Below, in pieces: positions 50,586-60,830 of a stretch of DNA of 64,000 nucleotides. The stretch covers positions 9,001,619 to 9,065,618 of the forward strand of contig CM119269.1 in the NCBI GenBank assembly GCA_051294375.1, given 5' to 3'. The notes beneath the pieces are model-generated. The model did not search any database. It was not told the DNA's origin and saw nothing but the letters and a program-made list of their open reading frames with translations. The stretch is from Paraspadella gotoi. Lineage: Eukaryota > Chaetognatha. Within the stretch, counting starts at the first letter, position 1. Each line of letters begins with the position of its first letter. The position numbers and the translations under genes are program-made.

Positions 50586-50727
50586 ATGAATGGACAGAAC
50601 ACCGAAAAATCTACTGACCCACAGTCGACCCGGTTGCTCCATCTACAACGCCGGACCCAACCTGGAGGATCTGCCCAGGCCTGGCGCTCCAAGGTTGGAT
50701 CAACGACGGGTCCCATGGAGCCGAGAG
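50586..50727 (+). CDS. candidate 5' exon upstream of DNAI4
   Basis: Two nearby ATGs (50586 and 50590) open frames with GC-rich codon use like the DNAI4 exons. A possible donor follows at GAGAG|GTGGTG (50728). From the second ATG the frame contains Ser-Ile-Tyr-Asn-Ala-Gly-Pro-Asn-Leu-Glu. It lies 1.8 kb before the first confident exon. No homology to the poorly conserved N-terminus of the family could be claimed, so the link is by position only. Confidence 0.2.
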
Positions 50728-50754
50728 GTGGTGAAGCGGGAGGGACGTGGGGTG

Positions 50755-50955
50755 GATGGGTTGAAGGAGGAAAGAGGAAAGGAGGAAGGAAAGGAATGGA
50801 AAGAGAAAGGAAAGGAAGGAAAGGAAAGGAAAGGAGGAAGAAAAGGAGAAGAAAGAATAAAAGGAAAGAAAAAGAAGAAAAGAAGAAAGAAAGAAAGAAA
50901 AGAAAGAAAAGAAAAGAAAAGAAAAGAAAAGAAAAGAAAAGGAAAGAAAGGAATA
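50755..50955. repeat. purine tract (AAAGG/AAAAG units)
   Basis: Almost pure A/G, grading from GGAAAG units to perfect AAAAG pentamers near 50905-50940. Confidence 0.85.
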
Positions 50956-51285
50956 GACGAGGACAGCATGAAGAAGAGACGTTGTAAAAGAAATGACTGA
51001 ATGGGGAAAAAATATAAAGTAAAAAATGTAAAATGTAGTGAGTTAAATTTAAATAGGCAAAAGACAAAAAAAAAAGATAATTGAAGAAAACAGGACTATT
51101 ATGTTTTAAATTTACAAACATTTAAACATTTTAAAAAAAAGTTTAATTTTACTGTTAATATTAAACCATTTAATCAGTAGCCCAACTTTCCACCCTAGTT
51201 AGGCCCAACCTAGACCATCCTCATCTTCATCCCAACCCCTTTCACCCCCTTTCCTCGCCACTCTTTCGCCCCCCCCCATCACCAG

Positions 51286-51461
51286 CCATGACGCGGCCAA
51301 CTTGGCGGGAATCTCCGCGCGGGTCCGGCTCAGAAGACGTCGCCATGGGAGTCGAGGGCGGATCCGTTCCACACTGCAAGAAGATCTTGTCGAAGAGGGG
51401 AGTCCAAAGCGAGCCGAGATGGCGCTTCAGAGGAACCCTTGATTTGGAATCACGGGCTCAG
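51286..51461 (+). CDS. candidate exon upstream of DNAI4
   Basis: A C-rich tract ends in CACCAG at 51285. The following 176 nt are GC-rich, open in two frames and end at CTCAG|GTTGGC. It would join in phase to a 50586-start exon. Its end phase does not match the start of the 52497 exon, so either another exon is missing or this is not part of the gene. Confidence 0.2.
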
Positions 51462-51469
51462 GTTGGCTT

Positions 51470-52085
51470 GGGGAAATATTAATCAAATATAAATACGATA
51501 TTATATCATTTGTAATGAAATTTGCAATTACTTGTTTCACTATTTTCTATTTATATTTTATGAAGGATTTATTTTTAATCTATTATTTATTTAAATATAT
51601 ATTGTTTATTGCTTTTAAAAAAAAATTATTTATCATTTATATCTAATAACTTATTTTTCGGGAGGGAAGGGGAAGTTTAGTGTTGTCTTCTGGAAATAGA
51701 AGGGAGCATCTATACAACAGAAGGTTAGATTACAATCTTGTCCTAGTTTATCTAATAGCCATATCCACACATCATTCCTGTTTAGAAAGTCTTTTAATGA
51801 AAAATGCATAATATTATATAAAACTTTTAACTTAATAAATGCCGTAACAAAGTGAAATATAAAATAATTATTTTGTTATCGATCGTTAAATTTAATTCTT
51901 GAAGGAAGTAAAATAGACTTAGCCTAACTAAACTATTTTAATCAATACGAAACTCTAATTTCCTTATCCTACTATATCTCTCTAATATTTCCATAATTCA
52001 CACCGATCCATTTTTCCCTCCGGCTCCTTTGACCCCTGCTCCTTTCTTATTTCGCTTAACTTCCCTCCCTAATCTCTTCTTTCCC
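51470..52085. other. AT-rich spacer
   Basis: No open frame or repeat of note; probably intronic or upstream sequence of the DNAI4 gene. Confidence 0.5.
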
Positions 52086-52411
52086 TTCTTCCATTCTTCC
52101 CTTTCCCCGTTCTCTAAGCGCCTTCCCCCCTCCTCCACTTTCCCCCCGCTCTAACTATCCCTTCTTCCTCTTTCTTCCATCTTCCCTTTCCCCGCTTTCT
52201 CTAAGCGGCCTTCTCCCCTCTCCACTTTGCCCCCCGCTCTAACTATTCCCGTTCTTCCATCTTCCCTTTCCCCGCTTCTCTAATTGGCCTTCTCCCCTCC
52301 TCCACCTTCTTCTCCCCCCGCTCTAAACTTTCCCTTCTGCCATCTTCCCTTTTCCCCGCTTCTCTAAGCGACCTTCTCCCCTCCTCACTTTCCCCCGCTC
52401 TAACTATCCCT
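52086..52411. repeat. pyrimidine-rich minisatellite, ~82-bp unit, four copies
   Basis: Each unit contains CTTCCCTTTCCCCG, TCTCTAAGCG, CCTTCTCCCCTCC and CCCCGCTCTAACTATCCC in that order, spaced 80-85 bp. It ends about 85 bp before the first confident DNAI4 exon, whose pyrimidine tract it extends. Confidence 0.8.
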
Positions 52412-52496
52412 GCTGGTCTACCCTAAACCATTGCTCCTCTATCCCTACTCCCCCCACTTTCCCGCGCTCAACTTACCCCACCTACCCCCGCTCCAG

Positions 52497-53788
52497 CGAC
52501 GTGGCGGTGGAGTTGGGCGCGATGCAACGCGACCCGATCGTCAACTGGGCTGAAGAACAAAGGAGATTCTCTGTGTTGAGCAAAAGAGAAAAAGCCAAGG
52601 CGGACGAGACGGTGGTCAAAGTGACGCTGGCGGATACGAGGATGGAGATCATCTGTGACCTTTTGCCGAGGTGAGAATATGGTTACAGACGATGAGAAAG
52701 GTTTGGAGATCGTCTGTGATCTATTGTCGAGGTGAATAAGAAGTTATGGACGATGAGAAAGGGATAACAATAAGGTTACAGATTATAAAAAGGGAAGAGA
52801 TCATATGTGACCTCTTCACTAAAATAGAATAAGGTTACAGATGATGAGTGAGGATGAAGCTCATCTGTGACATCTTCCCGAAGGAGAATGAGGTAACAAA
52901 TGATGAGAAAGGCGTTGAGGTCATCTGGTACCCGCTCTCTTTTGTTCTATCATGGAAATCATCTATGCCTTATTGCCGACGGGCGGGAAATATTCAAATT
53001 GAAATCAGGAAAGAGTGATAATATAAATCACAGTTAACCTTTACAAATATTGTGATTGTGAAAATTGTAATGTGTTAGTAGATGTGATTAGGCAAGAAGC
53101 AACAACAGGAAAGAATTCACTTCCATAATAACTCTTTTTTTAATTAATATTAAAAAATTAATATCAGCGAGACAGTAACAAAAAGACGCAATAACATGGT
53201 TTGATCCCAACTAATTCAATCGACCTGTCGTGTCGTGTCATGTCATGTCAGATGCAAGATCGTGGAAAAGGACACGGACCTCGACGAAACGGCGATGAAG
53301 AATAAACTCTACGACGAATTCTTGGTTTTTCGCGCGGGAAACGAAAACTATATCCCGAAGTCAAGTCAGACAATCAACGACGCCCCAAAGACCAAAGGGA
53401 CGCAGACATATTGGATTCAGAGTAAAGGGGGGGAGGAAGGGAGATGGAGGAAGGGAGAGGGGGAGGGAGAGGAAGGGAGAGGGAGAAGTCTAAGAAGATA
53501 TAATTGAAAAAGAGGGAATGGGAAGGGGAGAAGAAGTGGTGGGACTGGGGGAAGAGAGAATTAAGTGCAGTGCAAAGAATAAAGAGAGAAAAATAATAAA
53601 ATAGATAATAACATATAATATAATATATACAAGCTTAGTGAAGAGGAGTAATTTAATGTAGAAGAAAAGAAAAGAAGAGAAAAAAAGTGCAAAGAAAAGA
53701 ATTGAGAATGGACAATGGAGAAAGAGAAGAGAAAGAAATAAGAAGAGAGTAAAAAAGAGGTGGAAAAGAAAGAAAGAGAAAAAACTCC

Positions 53789-53825
<37 letters not shown>

Positions 53826-55608
53826 CTCTCTTCTCTCTCTCTCTCTTTCACATCTTCAGCGGCGACACAGTCGACCCAAGCCTCCGTCTCTGAGATCTAC
53901 GACACCCACGAACACTTGGCGGCGCAGCAAGAACAGATAGTCAAGGAGGCCGCCGACAAGGCCAATCCATTTCGGACGGGTATATCTGTCTGTCTGTCCG
54001 TTTTTATTTTTTTATCTCTGACTGTCCGTTCATTTGTCAATAGAACATTATAACCTCTGACTTTCGTTTCTTTATCAGTGAACGTTAATTATGAACCGGG
54101 CGGTTCGGACGAGGAAGGCGCATCCTCTGAAGGTCAGTTCATTCTCTCTCTATCTTTTCTAAAATAACTTACCTGTCAATAAACTTACCTTGCCCCTTTC
54201 CTTCGCCTCAAAAGAAAACGAAGAATCGGAGGAAGGAAGCGACACAACGATCGACATAACATCCGTCGTGAATTCGGGTGAGTTTAAGCTGCGGCAGTTG
54301 CTTTAATTTAAGCTGCTAGAGTTGCTTTAATTTAAGCTGCTGGAGTTGCTTTAATTTAAATTGCTGCAGTTTCTTTAATTTAAGCGGCTGCAGTTGCTTT
54401 AATTTAAGCTGCTGGAGTTGCTTTAATTTAAGCTGCTCGAGTTGCTTTAATTTAAGCTGCTGAGTTGCTTTAATTTAAGCTGTTGGAGTTGCTTTAATTT
54501 AAGCTGGTCCAATAACTGCTGCAGGAACTGTTGGTAAAAATTCTTCGACTAAGGCTGCTGAGAATGCAGCTGCTCAAACTACTGGTGTTATAATTGCAGT
54601 TACTGTAACTAAAGCTGCTTAAACTACAACTACAGCAACATTTGCTTTATATATAGTACATACAGCTGTAGATCACCAGCTCCTGCAGCTGTTTTAACTC
54701 AAACGGCTCCCCTACGACACTGCTCATCGATCAGGCATGATGACCGCCTTCAAAGTCCGCGGGAACGAGAAGTGCCTAAAGACCGAAGCCTTTCGTCAAC
54801 ACCTCTACATGATGGAGAGGGCGCTCAACATGAATACTTACCAAGATCTCATCGCCGAGTTTAAACATTTTGGATTCGAAAAACCGGGTAAGTAGATGGT
54901 GGGGAATCGGGTGGTGGTTTGTAAAAGTTCTTTTGTATGTATTATAAGTTTGTACAGCTACAATTTGCATTTGTACCAAATGTAACTTTACGTAATGAAT
55001 GACGAAATGGAACTAAAATTTTCATTTCTTTTACGCAATTCTTTCAGCTCCAGCGGAGACTCCGACCGAGGGTGACCAACTAGCGGCGCCCGAGAAAATT
55101 ACTCTCTCACCTCTTTGGGTCTGGAGTTGTGAAGGTAAGGTTAAACAGAGCGGCGATGAACTCACCCTAAAACTAAGCCGCACGTCCCACCCCTTTCGCC
55201 CAGAACTGATCCAAGGTCGACCAGTGACCTGCATGACCTGGAACAAAACCAACTCCAATCTACTCGTCGTTGGCTACGGACGAATCGGCGAGGATGGAAT
55301 CGTTTGCGGATGGAATGTCAAGAATTTGGAATATCCGGAGAGGATATTTAGGAGGCAATGAGGAGAGGAGTTGGGGAGAGAGGGGGAGTCAAGGAGAGCC
55401 AAGTTGGCGATGAGGCGATGAAAGTGAAAAGTGATAAAAAGCTACATTAAAGTTACATTAAATGAAACTACTGTAAATTATGAAAAAAAAGTTTGGCGGT
55501 TGAGCTGAGCTTTGACTCTAAAAAAAAGGCTTCGATCTTCCCCTTCTCATTTTTTTTTCTTGTTTCCTCTTCCTCCTTTCTGTCCTTTTCATCTCTCTCC
55601 TCCTCTCC

Positions 55609-55662
<54 letters not shown>

Positions 55663-58600
55663 TCTCTCTCTCTCTCTCTCTCTCTCTTCCTCTCCCTCTC
55701 CCTCCTCTCCTCCCTCTTCCCACTACTCGCCCAATCTCCCTTCCCCTCCCTCACCTCTCTCCTCCACCCAACAGGCACGCCTCGATCTGCTCCATCGACT
55801 TCTCCCTCCTCATCCCGTGCTTCCTCAGCATCGGCCTCGCGGACGGAACGCTCTCCGTCTACAACGTCAGAGATTATCGCAACACTCCTGTCCTCGACTC
55901 TTTCTGTTCGCCCAATCATCACGGACACGTCGCGCCGGTGTGGCAGGTCCTATGGGAGTGGTATAGTGGAGGAGACGGTAATGGGGTTGGCAGGACACAC
56001 GGCAGTGATGTGGCAGGTTGAGATGGCAGTGGGGTGGCAAGTAAGATGGCAATTTTGGGCCGGGACAGATGAAAATTTTGTGCCTGGACAGATGGCAGTT
56101 GGGTGTTAGGTCAGATGGCAGTATTTAGGCAAGAAAACTGGGAAAGGAAATGGCAGTGGTGGTAAATTTTAGTTTTTTTAGCGGTTTTAATAAGTAAGAG
56201 GGTAATCTAGAGGCCAATCAGACGGCGATGATATGGCAGATGAAATGGCGTCTGAATCGGAGGTGAAGTGGCGATTTTGACTTTCTCCATCAGACTGGAT
56301 GGATTCCCAAAGAAGATTCCACTTCCTCCATCGGTCTCCCCGAGAGGCTAGTCTCAATCTCCACGGATGGACGAGTTGCAGAGTGGAGAATTCAAAAGGG
56401 TCATTCATTGATTGATTGATTTTGACGAACTTGTAAATAAGTATTAATTCTTGCTTTAATGTCATCACATGCACTAGTAAAATGCTTAGTTAAATACTTA
56501 TTTTCACTATGGAGAGACAGTGCATAAGAAACAAAAATTTTTTTAAATTAATGCCATATATTTCGACTTAATTTCTAAGTCATCATCAGTGGCTGAAAGA
56601 GACAAAACAAGAAAAGGTTTTGTCTCTTTCAGCCACTGATGATTACTTAGATTAGAAATTAAGTCGAAATATATGGCAAAAATTTTTGTTTCTCATGCAC
56701 TGTCTCTCCATAGTGAAAATAAGTATTTAACTAAGTATTAATTCGCTCATTAATTTATTGTTAACTTAAACTTATTCATTAAGTCAATCAATATACCTCG
56801 TCAAATACCTTAAATATATAATACACAATATTAGGTATTTGTCGATGAGTTGGATTGCTTGTTAGCTTGTTTGCTCGCTTGCTTGGTTGCAGGCTTCGAA
56901 GCCAAGGACCTCATGCGACTAAAACGAGTCCAACCTCGTCACGGATTCAACGCCGCCGCCTCCATCTCCAACAAGAAGAAGGAAAGCTGCCTGAGTCGAA
57001 CTGCGGGAGGATTGGCATTTTCTTTCTCCAAGTTGGATCCTCAGTTGTATCTAGTCGGTTTGTTTCATTCATTCAGTCATTCATTCATTCATTCATTCAT
57101 TCATTCATTCATTCATTCATTCATTCATTCATTCATTCATTCATTCATTGATTAATTCATTCATTAATCTATTCATTCATCTTTAACCATCGCCAGGCAC
57201 TGAAGAAGGACTCATCCACTTGTGCAATTGCAATTACAACGAGCAATACGTGGAGACATTCTGGGGTCACACTGGCCCAGTCTTCAAGGTCTTGTGGTCG
57301 CCCTTTGTCCAGGATTGCTTTTTGAGGTCCTTGGGTGACGCGGTGAAGACTTTTGAGAATTAGGGAAATAACGTGATCAATTTTCAGCTGCTCCGGCGAT
57401 TGGTCGATTCGTCTTTGGAGAAGAGGAGAGTTTTCTCCCATCATCAATTTCTACACGGGTGAATAAATATCGACAAACTTATCAAACCGATCATCTAAGC
57501 AACAAACAAACCAATCAATTGACCTTCCAACCAATCAACCTTCACCGACTGACCGACAATTTCGATCTTCTCAGGCACCAAGTCTTACACGAAACTCAAT
57601 TGGTCTCCTCATTGCGCTTACATCTTCGCCGCCATCAACGAAAACGCTGTCGAAATTTGGGACATCACCAAAACTTTTTTGGAGCCGATTTTTCACAAGA
57701 GATCAGGTCTCGTCACTGACTTCATGAGGGACTAAGAGTACCATCTTGGAAAATGAATAAGTCGCCAAACTTCTCGATCATTTTTAAACACCTTCCTAAC
57801 ATAATCGAAAGAAAAAAAATTATATTTCCAGAAACCTTGGCGATTTTCGATCAAATGGAGCCGGTTTATGTTAGATTATGATTAAAATTGCCGTCAGGGC
57901 AGAGGAAAGAAAAGAAGGAGATCGAAAAAAATTTGCTTTCTTTGGCGTATTTCAGATTTTAATAATTTTTTTCCTTCATTTTTTTTTATTTTACACTGTA
58001 TTTTTTTATTATGCCTCAACGTTGGCATTTTATAAGTGATCAACGTGCATCTATAATTGAATTGCACAAAGCGGGTATCAAGAATACTTCCATATCTAAG
58101 CAGCTTAGAGTGAATCTTCGAAGTGTGCAGCGGCGTCGGCGAAGCATTGCATCCTAATTGCATATTGAAGACGGTTAAGCAGCAACCGAGGGTCATGGTG
58201 TTCAGTGCAATCTCTTCCTGTGCCAAGTCAAAGTTAATCTTTATTTCGGGACGCGTTGATGGCGCCAAATACAGAGAAATTCTGGAGGAAGCGAAGATAA
58301 AGGAATTCGTCCGAGGTGGAGTTTTTATGGAAGACAACGCCCCTCCGCATCGAGCCAGGGAGACAAAAGAGTGGCATCGCCGAAATGGGGTTAAACTTCT
58401 ACCTGACTGGCCTGGGAACTCTCCGGATCTCAATCCGATCGAAAATGTATAGTCAGAGATGAAAAATCGACTGAGAAACGAACGTCCAACATCTCTGCAA
58501 GCCAAGAAACGATTTATCAAAAAAGTTTGGGATAACCTCTCCTTGGAATACCTGCAGTCGCTCTATGAGTCAATGCCGAACAGAATAAATGAAGTTGTGA

Positions 58601-59565
58601 AGAGCAAGGGAGTTCACACTACATATTGATACCCATTTTTTCTGTTATATTTAAATTTTAATATACAATTAACTAACTTTAAAATTTGGCGACTTATTCA
58701 TTTTCCAAGATGGTAATTGTTGTCACAATAGCCATGACTTTTAAGTAAACTGAAGTAACCCTGAATTTCATTTCACGTCTTTTAATTAATTTAATGAACT
58801 TTTATGACGTTGAATGACCTTAAATGACCTTTATTGCCCCTGAATGACCTTGAATAACCTTTATTGAACTTGGATCGTTTTATTTTCAAAGAATCCGGCA
58901 CGAAGATCACCAGCGTAAATTTTTCTCCCATTTCGGACGACGCGATAATCTTAGGAGATTCCAATGGGAAAGTCACAGTATACATGGTAAGCTTTGAGTG
59001 CGTCAAGCTGGGAATCTGAAAAGCTTTGAGTTCGCCGATCTTTGCTCATTTACACTTTGAGCATCATGCGCCTTGTCATGCCTTGGGTGTTGCAAACCTT
59101 GCGTATAAAATAACGCGTAAGTTTGGCAAACTTTCAACGCGTCATTTTTCTAATCGATTCAGATAAAAAATATGGAACCGACGCCACCGAATCACAAAAA
59201 AGTGATGCAAGAGATTCTGAACACAATGTCCAAGTCTAACAAAAACGCAGCGTCGCAGAAGATCAAAAAGTAAGTCGTGCGTCGATAACAACAACAACAA
59301 CAAGTAGCTATTTAGTTGGAAATTAATTGATTTCGCAATGAAAGCCTTCTACGTAAATGCAAAGAAGTAAATGCCTTTGCTTTACTTTTTTTATAATTTT
59401 ATTTTTATATTTATCTCAATTCAATTTATAAATTCAAGTATTTTATTTTTGACTATTATTACATTATAATAATTCGTTATATTCAGAGGTGACGATGAAA
59501 ACTCAGAAGGCGAAGGACAGACGACGGAGGGCGTTCCTCATCCAGGCGGCGGAGGAGATTCTTAG
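52497..59565 (+). CDS. DNAI4: axonemal dynein intermediate chain 4 (WD repeat protein 78), 5' end incomplete
   Basis: Seventeen exons were joined in phase: 52497-52670, 53252-53421, 53860-53979, 54079-54132, 54215-54277, 54735-54887, 55048-55134, 55204-55354, 55775-55946, 56294-56399, 56893-57057, 57197-57326, 57388-57458, 57575-57706, 58892-58986, 59163-59269 and 59487-59565 (TAG). They give 675 residues, against roughly 850 expected, so the divergent N-terminus is missing. Diagnostic segments are a Gln-Thr-Ile-Asn-Asp-Ala-Pro-Lys-Thr-Lys motif, MERALNMNTYQD, TCMTWNKTNSNLLVVGYG, EEGLIHLCNCNYNEQYVETF, SCSGDWSIRLW and AYIFAAINENAVEIWD. WD40 repeats fill residues from about 270 to the end. In this family the protein is an intermediate chain of inner-arm (I1/f) axonemal dynein in motile cilia and flagella. 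All introns are GT-AG except the one after 55354, which is GC-AG. Intron 14 carries a Tc1-like insertion. DNAI3 and outer-arm chains fit the diagnostic segments less well. Confidence 0.9.
52644..52985 (+). repeat. minisatellite spanning an exon-intron boundary
   Basis: The last 27 nt of the 52497-52670 exon plus the first 34 nt of the intron form a 61-bp unit that recurs, degenerating, from about 52705, 52795, 52854, 52915 and 52953. Copy 2 keeps a donor-like CGAG|GTGAAT at 52732. The last copy still reads Met-Glu-Ile-Ile-Tyr-Ala-Leu-Leu-Pro, close to the exon's Met-Glu-Ile-Ile-Cys-Asp-Leu-Leu-Pro. Confidence 0.8.
53795..53849. repeat. (CT)n microsatellite forming a pyrimidine tract
   Basis: CT run that ends about 10 bp before the acceptor CATCTTCAG of the exon at 53860. 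Confidence 0.9.
54284..54507 (+). repeat. intronic minisatellite, 24-bp unit, about nine copies
   Basis: Units of AAGCTGCTGGAGTTGCTTT plus AATTT start at 54286 and repeat every 24 bp (one is 23). The array begins seven bases after the donor of the exon ending at 54277. Confidence 0.95.
55355..55774 (+). other. GC-AG intron of DNAI4
   Basis: The exon ends PERIFRR with the boundary AG|GCAATG. No in-phase GT is available before the in-frame TGA seven bases further on. Joining AG to the G at 55775 restores codon AGG and gives the spacing expected between conserved segments PERIF and the next Asp-Phe. GC donors are a known minority class handled by the major spliceosome. A T-to-C sequencing error is the alternative. 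Confidence 0.8.
55612..55687. repeat. (CT)n microsatellite in the GC-AG intron
   Basis: CT run with one G interruption, continuing as C/T-rich sequence to the acceptor at 55774. Confidence 0.9.
55947..56175. repeat. degenerate repeats of TGGCAG motifs in an intron
   Basis: The exon end TGTGGCAG|GT is echoed by TGGCAGG, GTGGCAGGTTGAG, GTGGCAAGTAAG and several GATGGCAGT motifs at roughly 12-30-bp spacing. Some of these create donor-like sites. Confidence 0.5.
56439..56744. mobile_element. foldback (MITE-like) element with long inverted arms
   Basis: Arms at about 56481-56608 and 56612-56739 are nearly perfect reverse complements over about 125 bp. Both hold ACTATGGAGAGACAGTGCAT and GCCACTGATGAT, with a spacer of only a few bases. 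The 12-mer AAGTATTAATTC flanks the whole unit at 56439-56450 and 56733-56744, resembling a target duplication. There is no coding capacity. It sits in the DNAI4 intron between exons ending 56399 and starting 56893. Confidence 0.8.
57065..57180. repeat. (ATTC)n microsatellite
   Basis: Tetranucleotide run filling most of the intron after the exon ending at 57057; it starts about eight bases from the donor. Confidence 0.95.
57739..58715 (+). mobile_element. Tc1/mariner-type DNA transposon, internally deleted
   Basis: Terminal inverted repeats are identical over 29 bp (57741-57769 and 58685-58713), starting CCATCTTGGAAAATGAATAA. They are flanked by TA on both sides, the target duplication of this superfamily. 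The element is 973 bp, shorter than the usual 1.3-1.7 kb, because the middle of the transposase gene is missing. It lies in the DNAI4 intron between exons ending 57706 and starting 58892, in the same orientation as the gene. It probably cannot move itself but could be mobilised by a related source in the genome. Confidence 0.93.
58011..58629 (+). pseudogene. Tc1-like transposase remnant
   Basis: The frame from ATG 58011 encodes about 45 residues of a helix-turn-helix start, with IIELHKAGIKNTSISKQLR, before a stop. A different frame then gives the C-terminal DDE part: MEDNAPPHRA carries the second catalytic Asp and the W-x-x-N-PDLNPIENV motif follows. A TAG at 58450 stands where the family normally has Trp. 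The frame continues afterwards to TGA 58627. The central part with the first catalytic Asp is lost. These breaks make it inactive. Confidence 0.9.
58793..58871. repeat. short tandem repeat of TGAATGACCTT-like units
   Basis: Seven or so degenerate 10-11-bp units just upstream of the acceptor of the exon at 58892. Confidence 0.7.
58987..59110. repeat. degenerate ~31-bp repeat at a splice donor
   Basis: CTTTGAGTGCGTC, CTTTGAGTTCGCC and CTTTGAGCATCATGCGCC begin at 58992, 59024 and 59055. The first is directly attached to the GTAAG donor of the exon ending at 58986. Confidence 0.6.
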
Positions 59566-59597
59566 CTCAGAGTTTTCGTCATCGTCTAAATTTCACG

Positions 59598-59603
59598 AAT
59601 AAA
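59598..59603 (+). terminator. polyadenylation signal AATAAA of DNAI4
   Basis: AATAAA 33 bp after the TAG stop, in an AT-rich 3' end. No other gene intervenes. Confidence 0.65.
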
Positions 59604-59938
59604 TAATTCATATTACCAAGTATATAATTCGTTCAATGATTAGAAATTTGATTCGTGTTTTTACGAATTTAGTTGACCTGCGAAATGTCATGTAAGTCCG
59701 TCATCCCTTTTTATCCCGTATTTACTTCCCTTTTTTTCTTTTTTCCAATTCGAATCCTGGCGGGCTATTTAGCGAAACCCATTGTTCTCTTGTTCGCTTA
59801 TTCGCCGCCGCTACGAGGCGCTATACGTACATTATTCTTCTGTTTTGACGCGACTCAGTGTAAATCAGGACTTTAAAGCTCGGAAGGAGAAATATAACGA
59901 GGCCGGGGCGACGAGCGTAAAAACCAGACGCATGCTCT

Positions 59939-59939
<1 letters not shown>

Positions 59940-60022
<83 letters not shown>
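59940..60022. repeat. (CT)n microsatellite
   Basis: CT run with two short interruptions; a second shorter run follows at about 60031-60048. Confidence 0.93.
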
Positions 60023-60027
<5 letters not shown>

Positions 60028-60099
60028 ATAATCTCTCTCTCTCTCTCTTTCCGTCTGAACGCCGATTGCCATCTTTAAGCGTCAATAAATTAATTCCGT

Positions 60100-60620
60100 C
60101 TCCCAAGACTTCATAAACGCGCGGGCGAAGTTCCTTTGAAAGCGACGCGTCTGTCTCGACCGACGCCGCGCGACCTTACCTTTCACTTACCCTCCTCTCT
60201 CCCACCTACATCGCCGGGTTTCCGAGGGACTCTCTCTCTTTCTCGCTGTCTCTGTCTCGCTCTCCCTCGTCTTTGACGTCGAGGCGCTGTCGTCGGCCGG
60301 AAGTAACGCTAGAGAGAGAGAGAGAGAGAGACAGCGCCCGTCGACGCCGCTCGTCCAATCATAAGCGAGGAGACGACGAAAAAGAACGCCGGACGCCGCC
60401 CCATGGCTGGCCGACAAGCGCCGCCTAGGGCGCCGCTGCCGACGCCGCCCGCCCCGCAGGTGAAAAAAAGGAGAGGGGGAAAAGAATCTAACCATCAATG
60501 TGGCGCCAGCCCCGGGGCCGGCGGCGACGCCGACGGCGGCTGCGGCGGCGGCGGCGGTTTAGGCGGCGCTACACATCGCGTCCTAGCGGAAAATAACGAC
60601 GACGTCGGCGGATAGAGGGG
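60100..60620. other. GC- and CpG-rich island
   Basis: Many CpG dinucleotides and words such as GACGCCG and GCGCGAC, in contrast to the AT-rich flanks. It could be the promoter region of a gene running right. A TATAAAAG sequence at 60687-60694 lies just beyond it. Confidence 0.45.
60403..60615 (+). CDS. candidate first exon in a CpG-rich island, unknown product
   Basis: ATG 60403 has a favourable context (CCCCATGG) and starts MAGRQAPPRAPLPTPPAPQ. A canonical donor CCGCAG|GTGAAA follows at 60460. Without splicing the frame runs 70 codons through a Gly-rich part to TAG 60613. The same frame reopens at about 60680 with a non-repetitive peptide (Glu-Glu-Ser-Val-Thr-Pro-Ser-Thr-Ile-Glu-Phe-Asn-Asp-Trp). 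No domain was recognised and no joined exon could be proven. Confidence 0.3.
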   Translation: MAGRQAPPRAPLPTPPAPQVKKRRGGKESNHQCGASPGAGGDADGGCGGGGGLGGATHRVLAENNDDVGG

Positions 60621-60758
60621 GAAAGGAGGAGAAGGAGAGAGGGAGGGGGAAAGAGGAAGAGGAGGAGGAAGAGAAGGAGGAGATGTTATAAAAGAAGAAT
60701 CAGTGACGCCCTCGACCATCGAATTCAACGACTGGGATGGAGGGAGGGAGAAAGAGAG

Positions 60759-60761
<3 letters not shown>

Positions 60762-60827
<66 letters not shown>
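60762..60827. repeat. (GA)n microsatellite
   Basis: Perfect GA run. Confidence 0.95.

Positions 60828-60829
<2 letters not shown>

Positions 60830-60830
<1 letters not shown>

Noticed and set aside
55493-56021. Unspliced frames of 157-169 codons across the CT run and exon at 55775
   Set aside because: They read through the intron; the real exon is 55775-55946 in the frame that matches DNAI4.
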